Of a DNA stretch of 64,000 bases, positions 1 to 10,242 are shown piece after piece; position 1 is the first letter of the stretch; each line of letters opens with the position of its first letter. A program made the translations under genes and the position numbers. The stretch lies in the NCBI RefSeq assembly GCF_001469165.1, contig NZ_JABX01000012.1, forward strand, positions 62,001 through 126,000, written 5' to 3'. A model generated the notes under the pieces. The model ran no database searches. It was given only the letters and a program-made list of their open reading frames with translations, and had not been told where the DNA came from. Source of the DNA: Thiohalocapsa sp. ML1. Lineage in GTDB: Bacteria > Pseudomonadota > Gammaproteobacteria > Chromatiales > Chromatiaceae.

Positions 1-49
1 GTTTTCACGTCCCCGGTTTTCACGCGTCCCCGGTTTTCACGACTTGGGG
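1..49. repeat. REP-like short tandem repeats at window edge
   Basis: The nonamer GTTTTCACG occurs at 1-9, 16-24 and 33-41, separated by TCCCCG or CGTCCCCG, and is followed by a half-inverted ACTTGGGG. The array is cut by the window start, so its full size is unknown. It sits just downstream of the HerA gene stop codon. Similar short non-coding repeats often come from REP/RAYT elements, but no such transposase is in view. Confidence 0.5.
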
Positions 50-104
50 TGATCTGCCCCAAGACCCCGACCAACGCGAGCGGCCTTGGATGCGCATGTT
101 TCGC

Positions 105-1847
105 TCACTGGTTACTTTGCCGACGCCATGAGCGCACGGCGTTGGCGGTGTCGGCCACAGGCTCTGCATCACGCCAACGATCCCAGAAATCGACCGTCGC
201 GCTGTTCGGCTTGAATCGCGGCTCCGACACGACAACCCTAGTCGGAAGCAGGCTAGCATCGCCAACCACCAGGGCCTCACCGATGTCGAGGACCGGCAAG
301 AGATCACCGAAACCGCCGAGACTGTCAGGCAGCAACCGCTTGATGACGGATTGATCGTCACCGTTTGTCAGCCGCATCGCAATAACGTTGTTACATTGGC
401 TGAGAACGGTGCGGTTGACCTCGGAAGGCCTTTGACTGATTACCACCAGCCCGACCCCGTATTTTCGCCCCTCCTTGGCGATACGCTCGAAAATCCCAAC
501 CGATATCTCATCAGCTGATGCCGATGATGCACGCTCTGGGATATACAAGTGCGCCTCATCGCAAAACAATGCGATGGGGTGACGGTTGTCCGGCGGCGTC
601 CACTGACTAACGGTGAAAATGAGACGAGCGATCAAGCTGACCATAAGCGGCAGAATATCAGACGGCACTTCCGAGAAATTGATGATCTTGATTCCGCCCT
701 TGCCGTCTTCTTGCGCCCCGCGCCCGTCGATCAGGAAATGCGTGACCTCCGACAGCCAAGCCATCTCCATGCACGCCGCTGGCGGCTGAAATATGAACCC
801 GAGACGGCGGTCATTTCGTTTGGCGTCAAATCGGGCGATCAAGCGGCTCAGCTTGTCGAAGTACGGCCCCTGTTTCTCGCTGCGCGCACCCTGAACCATT
901 TCCTGGTTCAGTCTCGCAAGCTCCGCATGAACATTCTCGATATTGAACGGCACCGGGCTATCAATGGTGAAGTTCGCCAGAATATCGGCGTGTTGTGCCG
1001 GATCGAGCATCGCTCGCTTCGCATCGGTGATGCAGCGCGTCATCAGCATGGCCTGGTTCGGGGCATTCTGATCGGACCGATCAACAAACAATGCGACCAA
1101 AGCCTCGTAGCCGAGAAGCCAGAACGGAAGGTGTAGAACACCATTGGCCAGTCCGCGATCCTGTCCAATGTCCCCCGGCCCGGCAATCCGCAGATGCCGG
1201 AACTCATCGCTATCCAGGGTCTGATACTCGCCATGGATATCAAACAAAATGACGTTTGCTTGCGGAAGTTCGGCAATCTGATCCAGAAGCCGCGCGGTCG
1301 TGTATGATTTGCCGCTGCCCGTGCTACCAACCACGATGGCATGACGCTGGAACAGACGGTTGCCGTTCAAAAACGCCCGTGCATCCTCATCCAGCGCGTA
1401 GCGGCCAAGATCGAGCTGCGGGCCATCGCCCGAAACCTGCGAAATGACCTGCATAAAGTTAGTCAGGCGCTGACCTTCCAGGGAAAAGCAATCCGCATCG
1501 ATTTCGGGCACAGTCTCTAGGGTACGCTTGAAGACGTTCTCTTTCAGCCCTTCCTTGTCTACGAGCGTTCCAATCAGAGCGACCCGCACAAGGTTGTTCT
1601 CGGGAAGCGCGGCTTCCGGGTCTTCCTCAGTTCCGTCTATGGTCGCTTCGTCGCCTGCCTTGCGCGTAATGCGCGAGACAATACCTATCAGGTGCTGCCC
1701 GGCTTTCGAGCTTCTGATCGCCGTCAGCCGATTGACCTGAATCCGCTTGAGGCGTTCGAGTTCATCGACGCGCACCGTCACTGTGGCAGTATCCACGGCA
1801 ATGATCTTGCCAAGACTTTCATCATCTTTGAAATCGAGAATGCCCAT
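105..1847 (-). CDS. herA: HerA-like DUF87 ATPase of a SIR2-HerA defence pair
   Basis: This 580-residue protein is a hexameric FtsK/HerA-superfamily ATPase. An N-terminal HAS-barrel-like region (about residues 10-110) precedes the RecA-like core. Walker A is GSTGSGKSYT at residues 174-183 and Walker B is IALFCDEAHL near residue 428. An arginine-rich C-terminal segment follows (ISQRPSEVNRTVLSQ is typical of HerA). The start is fixed by an AGGAGG six bases upstream of ATG, and this SD overlaps the stop of the upstream SIR2 gene, implying translational coupling. In characterised SIR2-HerA systems the two proteins form one large complex that depletes NAD and degrades DNA on phage infection; here that role is inferred from the pairing. 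GC content is visibly lower than in the rest of the window, suggesting transfer. Confidence 0.88.
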   Translation of the reverse strand: MGILDFKDDESLGKIIAVDTATVTVRVDELERLKRIQVNRLTAIRSSKAGQHLIGIVSRITRKAGDEATIDGTEEDPEAALPENNLVRVALIGTLVDKEGLKENVFKRTLETVPEIDADCFSLEGQRLTNFMQVISQVSGDGPQLDLGRYALDEDARAFLNGNRLFQRHAIVVGSTGSGKSYTTARLLDQIAELPQANVILFDIHGEYQTLDSDEFRHLRIAGPGDIGQDRGLANGVLHLPFWLLGYEALVALFVDRSDQNAPNQAMLMTRCITDAKRAMLDPAQHADILANFTIDSPVPFNIENVHAELARLNQEMVQGARSEKQGPYFDKLSRLIARFDAKRNDRRLGFIFQPPAACMEMAWLSEVTHFLIDGRGAQEDGKGGIKIINFSEVPSDILPLMVSLIARLIFTVSQWTPPDNRHPIALFCDEAHLYIPERASSASADEISVGIFERIAKEGRKYGVGLVVISQRPSEVNRTVLSQCNNVIAMRLTNGDDQSVIKRLLPDSLGGFGDLLPVLDIGEALVVGDASLLPTRVVVSEPRFKPNSATVDFWDRWRDAEPVADTANAVRSWRRQSNQ

Positions 1848-1856
1848 TTCATCCTC

Positions 1857-2882
1857 CTAAAACCCAATTAATTCGTTCAACGCAGGCAACTCCCAATACT
1901 TGCCGCCATTAAGCACAACGCCGTCAGGGTTATCACGGTTGTAGACTATGGTCCCATCATGGTGGTTTTCGAGCGCGAGGTAGTGACGCCCGGCGTTGTG
2001 CTTCAGAAAATCCTTCGCTTCGGGCGTCAGAGTGCGCGCTGCAACCAAGATCGGAGCGTTATGCACACGGCACCGAGTCATCAACTTCGGATGAATATGG
2101 CTGTCGCGGAAGCCGTAACCTATACATATGAATGCACTTGCGGCGCTCAATACACGATCGGCTCCCTGAATCGCGCTCCGAAAGGGCTCATCATGCGTTC
2201 GCTGATATTTGCTGACGCCGGGCGTGACGATCAGCGGAACCAAGCCATCCGGCAGTTCGCTCGTCATCGGCAGCGACATCACACCCCCGTTTGGGTCTAA
2301 AAACCAGTCGAGAGATCCGTGGACCTTCCAGACTGTCACAGTCCGCGCCAGATTCGCTCCCTGTTTGAAAATCAGATTCTCAGCCCCATCGGCGCTTCGT
2401 AGATAGCCCGGGAGAAACCCCGTGTTGTGGATGTAGCCGCCAGAGTCGGCGGCATACTCTGCAACACGGTCATAGTTTGTGGTCACGACATGGATGTTAC
2501 GATTTGTGCTGCGGAATAGTCCCGCGAATAGGGAGCGGAGCGGAAATACGGTTTCCGTTTTGATCGCTGATTTGAGCAAGTTGTAGTCATCCTGAGCAAT
2601 GAAATCCCAAGTACTGCGGACAATCTTGACAACCAGGGAGTCAGGCAAAGCCTTGTTTTCTAGTGCTGCTTCGAGGTGATCTCCCGACGCCAAGGCGGTC
2701 CTGACCAGCGTCCAGGCATCGACTTCCGGTCCGTCGTCGGCCTGCACTTCATCACGAAGCCAAACGGCCAAGTCCCCCATGCCGCGAATGTCATGCGGAA
2801 TCGATGCACCGCTGCCCAGCACGATCACCGGGTTTTTCTGTGCGCAGCTCTGGCATTGCTTTGCTAGGTCTTCGAGGTCCAT
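1857..2882 (-). CDS. SIR2-family NADase-like protein
   Basis: A 341-residue SIR2-fold protein and the first gene of a two-gene operon with the HerA ATPase (9 bp gap). Visible motifs are the nucleotide-binding VLGSGAS at residues 21-27, VTTNYDRVAEY near the middle (the TNYD of SIR2-like effectors) and WKVHGSLDW, with the catalytic-type histidine. In antiphage SIR2 effectors this fold hydrolyses NAD to stop phage growth. I chose the ATG at 2882 because a GGA lies just upstream; a TTG nine bases earlier (2891) is the alternative. It is not a classical deacetylase: the CxxC zinc pairs of sirtuins are absent. Base composition is lower in GC than the neighbourhood. Confidence 0.85.
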   Translation of the reverse strand: MDLEDLAKQCQSCAQKNPVIVLGSGASIPHDIRGMGDLAVWLRDEVQADDGPEVDAWTLVRTALASGDHLEAALENKALPDSLVVKIVRSTWDFIAQDDYNLLKSAIKTETVFPLRSLFAGLFRSTNRNIHVVTTNYDRVAEYAADSGGYIHNTGFLPGYLRSADGAENLIFKQGANLARTVTVWKVHGSLDWFLDPNGGVMSLPMTSELPDGLVPLIVTPGVSKYQRTHDEPFRSAIQGADRVLSAASAFICIGYGFRDSHIHPKLMTRCRVHNAPILVAARTLTPEAKDFLKHNAGRHYLALENHHDGTIVYNRDNPDGVVLNGGKYWELPALNELIGF

Positions 2883-3289
2883 TCGTTCCAAAAAGGTCTT
2901 TGTAGTCAGATGGATAGGAAATCAAAGCCGCCCCGAGCGTCCAGGTGGGCTCGGGAGAGGACGTTAGCGCGGGCGGGATGTGTGGTCAACACCGAGCAGC
3001 GGGGCTGACGGGTGTCGGGGGCGGTGCAGGCGCGCGCGTTGAGGGAGCTGGGGCTTGCAACTGCGGTGCAGCGTGCCGGCGGGAGACGGGTGGGGCTGCA
3101 CCGTCACTTGCGAGAGACGGTGGCTACCACGCAATGCGCTGATCAAACGCGAAATCGGACTCGCGTTGTTTGGAGGAGGGCCCAGTCCGGCATCGGCTCG
3201 GGAGCATCGCCCCAGGCCGGGGGGCCGCGCGCGGGCGTGATCTGATTTCCGACGACAGTTTACCTAATTCACCATCGAGCCAGCCGCGA
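2883..3289. other. Intergenic, no supported gene
   Basis: About 400 bp between the SIR2-HerA operon and the group II intron remnant. Only short overlapping frames without RBS or recognisable protein similarity are present. The promoter of the SIR2-HerA operon should lie at the left end, but I could not identify clear -10 and -35 boxes. Confidence 0.4.
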
Positions 3290-4083
3290 TTGAGTAAAAT
3301 GTCCGTACGCCGTAACAGGCGGATTAACTTGCGGGTTTGAGTCCCGTCAAAGGAGTTGCTCGTACACCTTTGTAGTGTTGCGGAGCGGCGTCCGGGTGAC
3401 CGGGGGTCGTAAGTTCCGTAGATACAAAACCGCAGGCCGCAGCGCAAGCGAACCTAGACGTAGCCTCGTGAACTAATCGAAGACGCCGACCGGGTGGACA
3501 GTCCGGGAAGGCCGCCGCCGACGGGATCGGAGAACGAGAGCGTCCCGCCGAGTCTTCCGGGGTAGCAGGGGTGGCATGTGGTGGAGGTTGATCGGTCCCA
3601 GTGCGGGAGACCCGCTGTGACGGCAGGTGAGAGCTGCCAACGGTGACGTATAAGGCCAGTCCGAAGTCGTCGCCGGTCGCCGCGGGAGTCGGAGGGGTCC
3701 ATAGTACCGTTCGAGGGCTTGGGACAACATAACCCGGCCCGAGGGAAGGGACCCTGCTTTGTGCACGCAACCAAAGCGCGGAGGATCGGGAGATTGCGAC
3801 CATGTCGCTAGTAACTCCGAATCAGATCAGGACGTTGCAGAGGAAGCTCTACGCCCAAGGCCAAGCAAGAGCCGGCATTGCGCTTGACCGCAGGCTGGCG
3901 CTCGGCGCATGCCTCGGCGTGAAGCACATCGGAAAGCCGTGTGCGGGAGAACCGCTCGCACGGTTTGATGAGGGAGGGCAGGCTACTGTGGCTAGGGTCC
4001 GGCTATTGAGGCACCGCCAGACGAAAGGGGCGGCAACAGATAGGCTGGGCCTAAGGGCGCAGGACGCCTGCTTTCTACTCTAC
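3290..4083 (+). mobile_element. Degenerate group II intron (ORF mostly deleted)
   Basis: Domain V is recognisable at about 3934-3966: an AAAGCCGTGTGCGG arm, a GAGA-type tetraloop region, and the returning CCGCTCGCACGGTTT arm. It is followed by GATGAGGG, and the likely 3' end is CTTTCTACTCTAC at 4083. Upstream, 3380-3800 resembles the structured domains I-III of bacterial introns (for example GGCCAGTCCGAAGTCG and GGGTCCATAGTACCG). The intron-encoded reverse transcriptase is reduced to its start (see next entry). The 5' end is uncertain because no unambiguous GUGYG was found; 3290 is an estimate. Without a maturase it could move only if helped in trans. Confidence 0.75.
3802..3936 (+). pseudogene. 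Remnant of group II intron reverse transcriptase/maturase
   Basis: The frame from ATG 3802 begins with VTPNQIRTLQRKLYA, which matches the usual N-terminus of intron-encoded proteins. One extra C then shifts the frame; in the shifted frame the next residues are KAKQEPAL, the expected continuation. Shortly after, at about 3885, the sequence jumps to text resembling the protein's C-terminal end (LGVKHIGKP), so well over 1 kb encoding the reverse transcriptase, X and endonuclease domains has been deleted. It is therefore both frameshifted and internally deleted. Confidence 0.8.
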
Positions 4084-4099
4084 CCGAAATCGCGGTGGC

Positions 4100-4513
4100 T
4101 CATCGATCGACTGGCGTGAGAAACGGGTTGACGACGGTCAGGCCGGGGCCGACGACCTGCCCGTGCTGCAAGTCCTCGGAATAGACGGTATCGCAGCCGG
4201 CTTCTTGGGCCGCGGCGACGATCAGACTGTCGTAGTACGAGAAGCCGAAACGCTCTGCGACATCGAGCGCGCGCAGGACCGTCGCGGGTGACAACGGATG
4301 GAGACGGCAGTCGGCGATGAGCCGCAGGAGGACATCGCGGATCGCCGGGAGCTCGTAGCCGAGCTTGCGGCGCATGACGTTGGCCACCTCCCCTAAGACT
4401 TGGGTGGAGATCAGACCGCCGCTGGCCAGCAGTTCCAGTGCCCTGAGCTGCTTGGATTCGTCCTTGCTCAAACTATAAAGGACGACGTTGGAGTCGATGA
4501 AGCTACCGGGCAT
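4100..4513 (-). CDS. PIN-domain ribonuclease toxin (VapC-like)
   Basis: A 137-residue PIN-domain protein, probably an RNase toxin. Acidic active-site positions are visible: D in GSFIDSNVVLYS near the start, E in LGEVANVMRR, and D in FSYYDSLIVAAA followed by a late acidic residue in VYSEDL. The ATG at 4513 was chosen because it overlaps the end of the upstream antitoxin gene by 11 bp, the usual coupling in such pairs. It lies immediately downstream of the group II intron remnant, which ends about 16 bp from its stop codon on the opposite strand. All catalytic-type acids seem present, so it is likely intact. Confidence 0.85.
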   Translation of the reverse strand: MPGSFIDSNVVLYSLSKDESKQLRALELLASGGLISTQVLGEVANVMRRKLGYELPAIRDVLLRLIADCRLHPLSPATVLRALDVAERFGFSYYDSLIVAAAQEAGCDTVYSEDLQHGQVVGPGLTVVNPFLTPVDR

Positions 4514-4724
4514 TGGCTTCGTCCCGATCGAAGACAAAGCCGCCGAAATCCTTTCGGTAGGGCGCAAAAAAGGCCATCAAACCGGCCAGCCTGGCGTCGC
4601 TGGTGGTCACCGCAGCGGGGCTTGGGTGGCGCGTCTTGAGATAGCCGATGAAGTCCAGAACCTCGGCCTGCAAGGCTTCGGGCAGTTCGCTCGCTTCCCG
4701 GGCGATCAGATCGACGGCGTTCAT
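4503..4724 (-). CDS. DUF2281-type antitoxin
   Basis: A 73-residue protein beginning MNAVDLIAREASELPEAL, with the EALQAEVLDFIGYLK helix typical of DUF2281 antitoxins, followed by a flexible C-terminal part (FGGFVFDRDEANAR) that would fill the toxin active site. It is the first gene of the pair and overlaps the PIN toxin start by 11 bp. In this arrangement the antitoxin neutralises the toxin, and the complex usually represses its own promoter. A longer frame extends upstream but lacks family similarity, so I used the internal ATG. Confidence 0.75.
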   Translation of the reverse strand: MNAVDLIAREASELPEALQAEVLDFIGYLKTRHPSPAAVTTSDARLAGLMAFFAPYRKDFGGFVFDRDEANAR

Positions 4725-5143
4725 GAGCGGGCTCCGGATATGGAATCGATCGGCGATGGCAACATCACACAGCGGACGGTCAGCGAATACATCGGGCGCC
4801 TTGCATCGTCGGTGGCGAGCAAGGTGCGATGTCGTCAAGGTGCGATGTCGTTTCGACCAGGTTTAGAAGGCGTCCGCCAATTCTAGCCGCGATCTAGTCG
4901 CGGCAGGTCGGCGATTTTGTCAACCGTGGGCATCGCCTGGGTGTCCGGCGGCCACGAAGACGGGCTTGATCATGACGCCGACCAGGCGCGTGCCCCGTGG
5001 GAGCGGCGTCTCCGCCGCGAACCGGCACCCGTCGCGCCGAGGGCGGCGCGCCCGGTGCGGTGGACGGACTCATTGAGGCCCATTCCTGAACAAGCTGATC
5101 CGCTCCGGAGCAGATCAGCGTCATGCGCTTGGCCTCCCACCGA
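4725..5143. other. Intergenic with a 16-bp tandem duplication
   Basis: No gene is supported here. At 4820-4851 the 16-mer CAAGGTGCGATGTCGT occurs twice in tandem, just upstream of the DUF2281/PIN pair and so possibly in its promoter region. The minus-strand frame downstream of the broken antitoxin at 5144-5381, where a partner toxin would be expected, gives nothing recognisable. Confidence 0.45.
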
Positions 5144-5381
5144 CTACGGCAGCTCGTCCCGCGCCTCCGGCTCCCGCTCCGGACTCGCGGCGAGCCAGGC
5201 ATCGAGCTCCGCCAGGTGGCCGCGCTCGCGGCGCTCGCGGAAATACGCCTCGGTCTTCAGCGCCGAGACCTTCTCGGCGATGGCGGTGACAAAGAACTGG
5301 TGCATGGACACGTTCTCCTCTTCCGCGACCTTGCGGGCATAGGCGAACAGGGACTCGGGAACACGCAGCGTGATTGGTCAT
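5144..5381 (-). pseudogene. Frameshifted ribbon-helix-helix (CopG/HicB-like) antitoxin
   Basis: Reading from ATG 5381 gives M-T, then one surplus A throws the frame. Removing it yields MTITLRVPESLFAYARKV followed by AEEENVSMHQFFVTAIAEKV, a clear RHH antitoxin of the kind with a beta-strand ITLRVP and an NVSMHQFF turn. The remaining frame is open to the stop at 5144 and ends in a Glu/Arg-rich tail (FRERRERGHLAELDAWL). Because stops directly precede the intact frame, no start codon remains. A partner toxin is not recognisable downstream, so this looks like a decayed TA locus. Confidence 0.7.
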
Positions 5382-5523
5382 CAGGATTGCCTGCGTCGAG
5401 AAACCGCGAGATTGCAGGACGCTCAGGGAGAGGAATCGGGCGGGAACGGCGCCAAAGGCGGCCCGCCGCCCAAGTTTCCCTACCCCGCAAAGATTTGATT
5501 GGTAAGGATAAGCGGCTGAAGTT

Positions 5524-5598
5524 AGCGCCATTCGGGACAGCGCCATTCGGGACAGCGCCATTCGGGACAGCGCCATTCGGGACAGCGCCATTCGGGAC
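5524..5598. repeat. 15-bp tandem array, five perfect units
   Basis: The unit AGCGCCATTCGGGAC is repeated five times without mismatch (5524-5538, 5539-5553, 5554-5568, 5569-5583, 5584-5598). The period is a multiple of three, so it reads as a repeated pentapeptide in open frames on both strands, but neither frame has other coding signals. Perfect identity implies recent expansion. Confidence 0.9.
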
Positions 5599-5819
5599 AG
5601 ACCACGTTTGCCTTATCGGCCGAATAGGCTTGGCCTTTGGAAGAGGGGATGTGCCACCAATTCAGTGGTGAGGCATGCGGGCATTTCGCATGGTTTCGTT
5701 CACGGCGGCAGGAGCGCCGTCCTCGGCGCGACCGCCGCGAAGCCGCCGCCTGCCACATCGCAGGCGCCTGGTGGGTGTTGTGATGGCGGCGACAGCAGCA
5801 TGCGGGGCCAGGGCGGTTC
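5599..5819. other. Intergenic, no supported gene
   Basis: Region between the 15-bp array and the VapC gene. It has only overlapping arginine-rich spurious frames. No terminator with a T-run was seen. Confidence 0.4.
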
Positions 5820-6212
5820 TCACCAGTGGACGGAGATCGGATAACGCGCGATCAGCGGATCTGGTGTGACGATGACGGCTTGATTGGCAATCGCCTGGCA
5901 GATCAGCATCCGGTCGAAGGGGTCTTGGTGAAGATCGGGCAGCTTGGCGAGCGCAAGGGTATCGATCTCGGTGATCGGCAGCGTGTCGACACCGTTGCGC
6001 GAGCGCGCCTCGGGAACGAATTCCGCGGGTGTCAGATCGTGCGGAAGCGGCAAGCGGCCCAGTGCGTGCTTGACGCCGATTTCCCAGACCGAAGCAGCCG
6101 AGAGGAGCAGGATATTGCCGCTGTCCTGTAACAGGGTTCGTGCGTTGGCCGAAAGCTTCTGTTCCGCGCTGGCGAGCCACAGGAAGGTGCAAGTGTCGAC
6201 GATCAGCTTCAT
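5820..6212 (-). CDS. vapC: VapC family PIN-domain toxin
   Basis: A 130-residue PIN-domain toxin. MKLIVDTCTFLWLA carries the first catalytic aspartate (D6), WEIGVKHALGRL the conserved glutamate (E43), DPFDRMLICQAI the third acidic position, and TPDPLIARYPI the last. Length and motif order fit the VapC subgroup that pairs with Phd-type antitoxins. The ATG at 6212 overlaps the stop of the antitoxin gene by 4 bp (ATGA-type coupling). It is expected to be an RNase cleaving tRNA or rRNA when free of antitoxin; the target cannot be told from sequence. Confidence 0.9.
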   Translation of the reverse strand: MKLIVDTCTFLWLASAEQKLSANARTLLQDSGNILLLSAASVWEIGVKHALGRLPLPHDLTPAEFVPEARSRNGVDTLPITEIDTLALAKLPDLHQDPFDRMLICQAIANQAVIVTPDPLIARYPISVHW

Positions 6213-6511
6213 GCGCCTGCGTCGGGCGTATTTGGGCGGGCCGGGGAGGCTTGGGGTTGATCCTGGGAGGCGCCGTTGAAGGCGGCGATTAACTCATCCG
6301 GCAGCGGATCCCAGAAGCTGTCGGGCAGCGCATAGCCGGTTTGTGTCGGCCCCTGCCCGAGTTTGCGCGGTCCGGCGGTACGCTGCGGAATCGGCGCCAG
6401 CTCGACGGCGGGCACGTTGCGGCGTGCGATGACCACGCGTTCGCCGCGTAGCGCAGCCTCGATGCACTCGGAGAGCTTGGCCTTGGCCTCGTGGAGGTTG
6501 AGCTGGATCAC
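6209..6511 (-). CDS. Phd/YefM-type antitoxin
   Basis: A 100-residue antitoxin. The N-terminus MIQLNLHEAKAKLSECIEAA matches the DNA-binding fold of Phd/YefM, and VVIARRNVPAVELAPI is the conserved second strand. The C-terminal half (LGQGPTQTGYALPDSFWDPL) is the probable toxin-neutralising tail. It is first in the operon and translationally coupled to VapC by a 4-bp overlap. Such antitoxins usually repress their own promoter. Confidence 0.88.
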   Translation of the reverse strand: MIQLNLHEAKAKLSECIEAALRGERVVIARRNVPAVELAPIPQRTAGPRKLGQGPTQTGYALPDSFWDPLPDELIAAFNGASQDQPQASPARPNTPDAGA

Positions 6512-6640
6512 GACCGGGTTGCCTACTTGGTCAGGTTGTTGGCCGGGAGTCTAGGTGTCCGAGCGTGCGTCGTCAACGAACCTTCTCTGCACGGGCGCGG
6601 TGTCACGACTCTACGGAACTGTCATTCCGGAGACGGACAC

Positions 6641-7291
6641 ATGACGGCAATTTCTCGGGAGAGCAAGACCACTCCCTCGCTACTGGACGGCCCGGCCGAC
6701 ACCGGTCTGCTGCTGATTTTGGCCCATGGCGCGGGGCAGGGGCCGGATGCGCCGTTCATGGCGGAGATGGCACGGCGGATTGCCGCGGGTGGTGTGCGCG
6801 TGGTGCGGCCCTGGTTTCCGTACATGGCCAAGTCCGCCGCCGACGGCCGCCGGCGCCCGCCGGATCGGCTGCCGGTGCTGTGCGCGGCGTTGCGCGAGGT
6901 GGTCGCGGCCGAGCGGGGCAGCGGTGCGTGGCTCGTCATCGGCGGCAAGTCCATGGGCGGGCGGGTCGCGGCGACGCTCGCGGACGAGCTCGGCGTGGCG
7001 GGGCTCGTCTGTCTGGGCTTTCCGTTTCATCCGCCAGGCAAGCCGGAGCGCACCAGGCTTGATGCCCTCTCGGCGCTCAGCACCCCTACGCTCATCTGCC
7101 AGGGCGAGCGGGACCCCTTTGGTCACCGTGCGGAGGTCGCGGGCTATGGGCTCTGCGCCGCGGTGCAGATGGCCTGGATACCGGACGGGGAGCACAGCTT
7201 CAAGCCGCGGGTCGCATCGGGGCGCACTTGGGCGCAGAACCTGGACGCCGCGGCGGCGGCGGTGCTCGGCTTCTGTGCCGACCTTGCTTGA
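6641..7291 (+). CDS. Alpha/beta hydrolase, KANL3/Tex30-like family
   Basis: A 216-residue small alpha/beta hydrolase. LLLILAHGAGQGPDAPFM supplies the oxyanion-hole region, GGKSMGGR the nucleophile elbow (Ser near residue 103), CQGERDPFG the acid (Asp) and PDGEHSFKPR the histidine. This layout fits the KANL3/Tex30 or dienelactone-hydrolase-like group. The ATG at 6641 was preferred because GGAG lies about 10 bases upstream; the open frame extends further 5' without similarity. Substrate unknown. It precedes a cupin gene in the same direction, with 96 bp between. Confidence 0.82.
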   Translation: MTAISRESKTTPSLLDGPADTGLLLILAHGAGQGPDAPFMAEMARRIAAGGVRVVRPWFPYMAKSAADGRRRPPDRLPVLCAALREVVAAERGSGAWLVIGGKSMGGRVAATLADELGVAGLVCLGFPFHPPGKPERTRLDALSALSTPTLICQGERDPFGHRAEVAGYGLCAAVQMAWIPDGEHSFKPRVASGRTWAQNLDAAAAAVLGFCADLA

Positions 7292-7387
7292 GACGCGGCC
7301 GGAGGCGCCAGAATGTGCCGCCGCGCACCGCTGTCTGCCCCTGTTTGGCTAAGATTGGATCAGGTACAGCCAAAACGGGAGGCCAGG

Positions 7388-7699
7388 ATGCAGGTCGAAC
7401 ACTGGCACGAAGAGCGCGACGGTCCCCTCACGGAGCGGGCGTTGCGGGACAAGATCGCGAGCCGCGGCTTTTCCGTCAGCCGCTATGTCTATCCGCCCGG
7501 CACCTTCTTCCCGGCGCACGATCATGGCGTCGACAAGATCGACGGCGTCGTGTCCGGGCGCCTTCGCCTGACCATGAGCGGCCAGGAGGCGGTGCTGGAG
7601 GCAGGCGACCTGCTGCTGGTGCCAAAACACGTGATGCACACGGCGGAGGTGGTCGGCGAGGAGCCGGTGGTGAGCATGGACGGGGTGCGTGTCGGTTGA
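7388..7699 (+). CDS. Cupin-domain protein
   Basis: A 103-residue single-domain cupin. The metal-site motif 1 is visible as FFPAHDHGVDKIDGVVSGRL, and motif 2 as LLLVPKHVMHTAEVVG with its histidine. The ATG at 7388 follows GGGAGGCC, a good ribosome site. Small stand-alone cupins bind a divalent metal and act as sensors, isomerases or dioxygenases; nothing here points to one of these. It sits between an alpha/beta hydrolase and recQ, all on the plus strand. Confidence 0.85.
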   Translation: MQVEHWHEERDGPLTERALRDKIASRGFSVSRYVYPPGTFFPAHDHGVDKIDGVVSGRLRLTMSGQEAVLEAGDLLLVPKHVMHTAEVVGEEPVVSMDGVRVG

Positions 7700-7793
7700 G
7701 TAGCGGATGCTGACCGGGTGCGCGTCCGGTTGCACCGTGGCGCCGTTGCGTGGAATCCTTGGGGTTCGCTCAGCGCTGCGAAGGACTTAAGCC

Positions 7794-10010
<2,217 letters not shown>

Positions 10011-10037
10011 CGGCTGACGAATCGTCCCGCCAGCATG

Positions 10038-10097
10038 CGTATTCGTGGTCTGTCCCTAAATTCCCCACGTATTCGTGGTCTGTCCCTAAATTCCCCA
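10038..10097. repeat. Two perfect 30-bp tandem REP-like units
   Basis: Units 10038-10067 and 10068-10097 are identical; each contains CGTGGTCTGTCCCTAAATTC and a CCCCA end. The TGTCCCTAAATTCCCC core resembles REP-type sequences mobilised by RAYT transposases in gammaproteobacteria. The array abuts the truncated antitoxin gene on the minus strand and appears to have replaced its 3' part. Confidence 0.85.
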
Positions 10098-10171
10098 CGT
10101 TTCGCCTCAGCCGGCGTCAGACGAGCCGAATCCAAGACGTCCTCGGGGATCTCGATCTGTACCGCTGCCAC
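10098..10171 (-). pseudogene. 5' fragment of a UPF0175 antitoxin
   Basis: On the minus strand from GTG 10171 the frame reads MAAVQIEIPEDVLDSARLTP then AEAKR, the characteristic N-terminus of UPF0175 family antitoxins. At that point similarity stops and the two 30-bp repeats begin. The rest of the roughly 80-residue protein and any toxin partner are missing. The gene looks truncated by insertion or recombination involving the repeat. Confidence 0.7.
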
Positions 10172-10242
10172 GATGGCCTCCGCGTCTTGAGTTTCGGATG
10201 GACCCTCAGTCTATCGCGGCAACGAGCGGGCGGCGCAAGCCT

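Noticed and set aside
3331-3347. T-arm-like sequence GCGGGTTTGAGTCCCGT suggesting a tRNA
   Set aside because: No matching acceptor stem, anticodon arm or CCA end surrounds it, and it falls within the group II intron 5' region.
4894-5202. Toxin gene partnering the broken RHH antitoxin
   Set aside because: No PIN, RelE or HicA-type motif in any frame; sequence is Arg/Ser/Gly-rich noise.
5522-5758. Small ORFs with five CPEWR or APFGT pentapeptide repeats
   Set aside because: They are translations of the 15-bp DNA array in both directions; flanking residues are Arg-rich noise and no start signal is seen.
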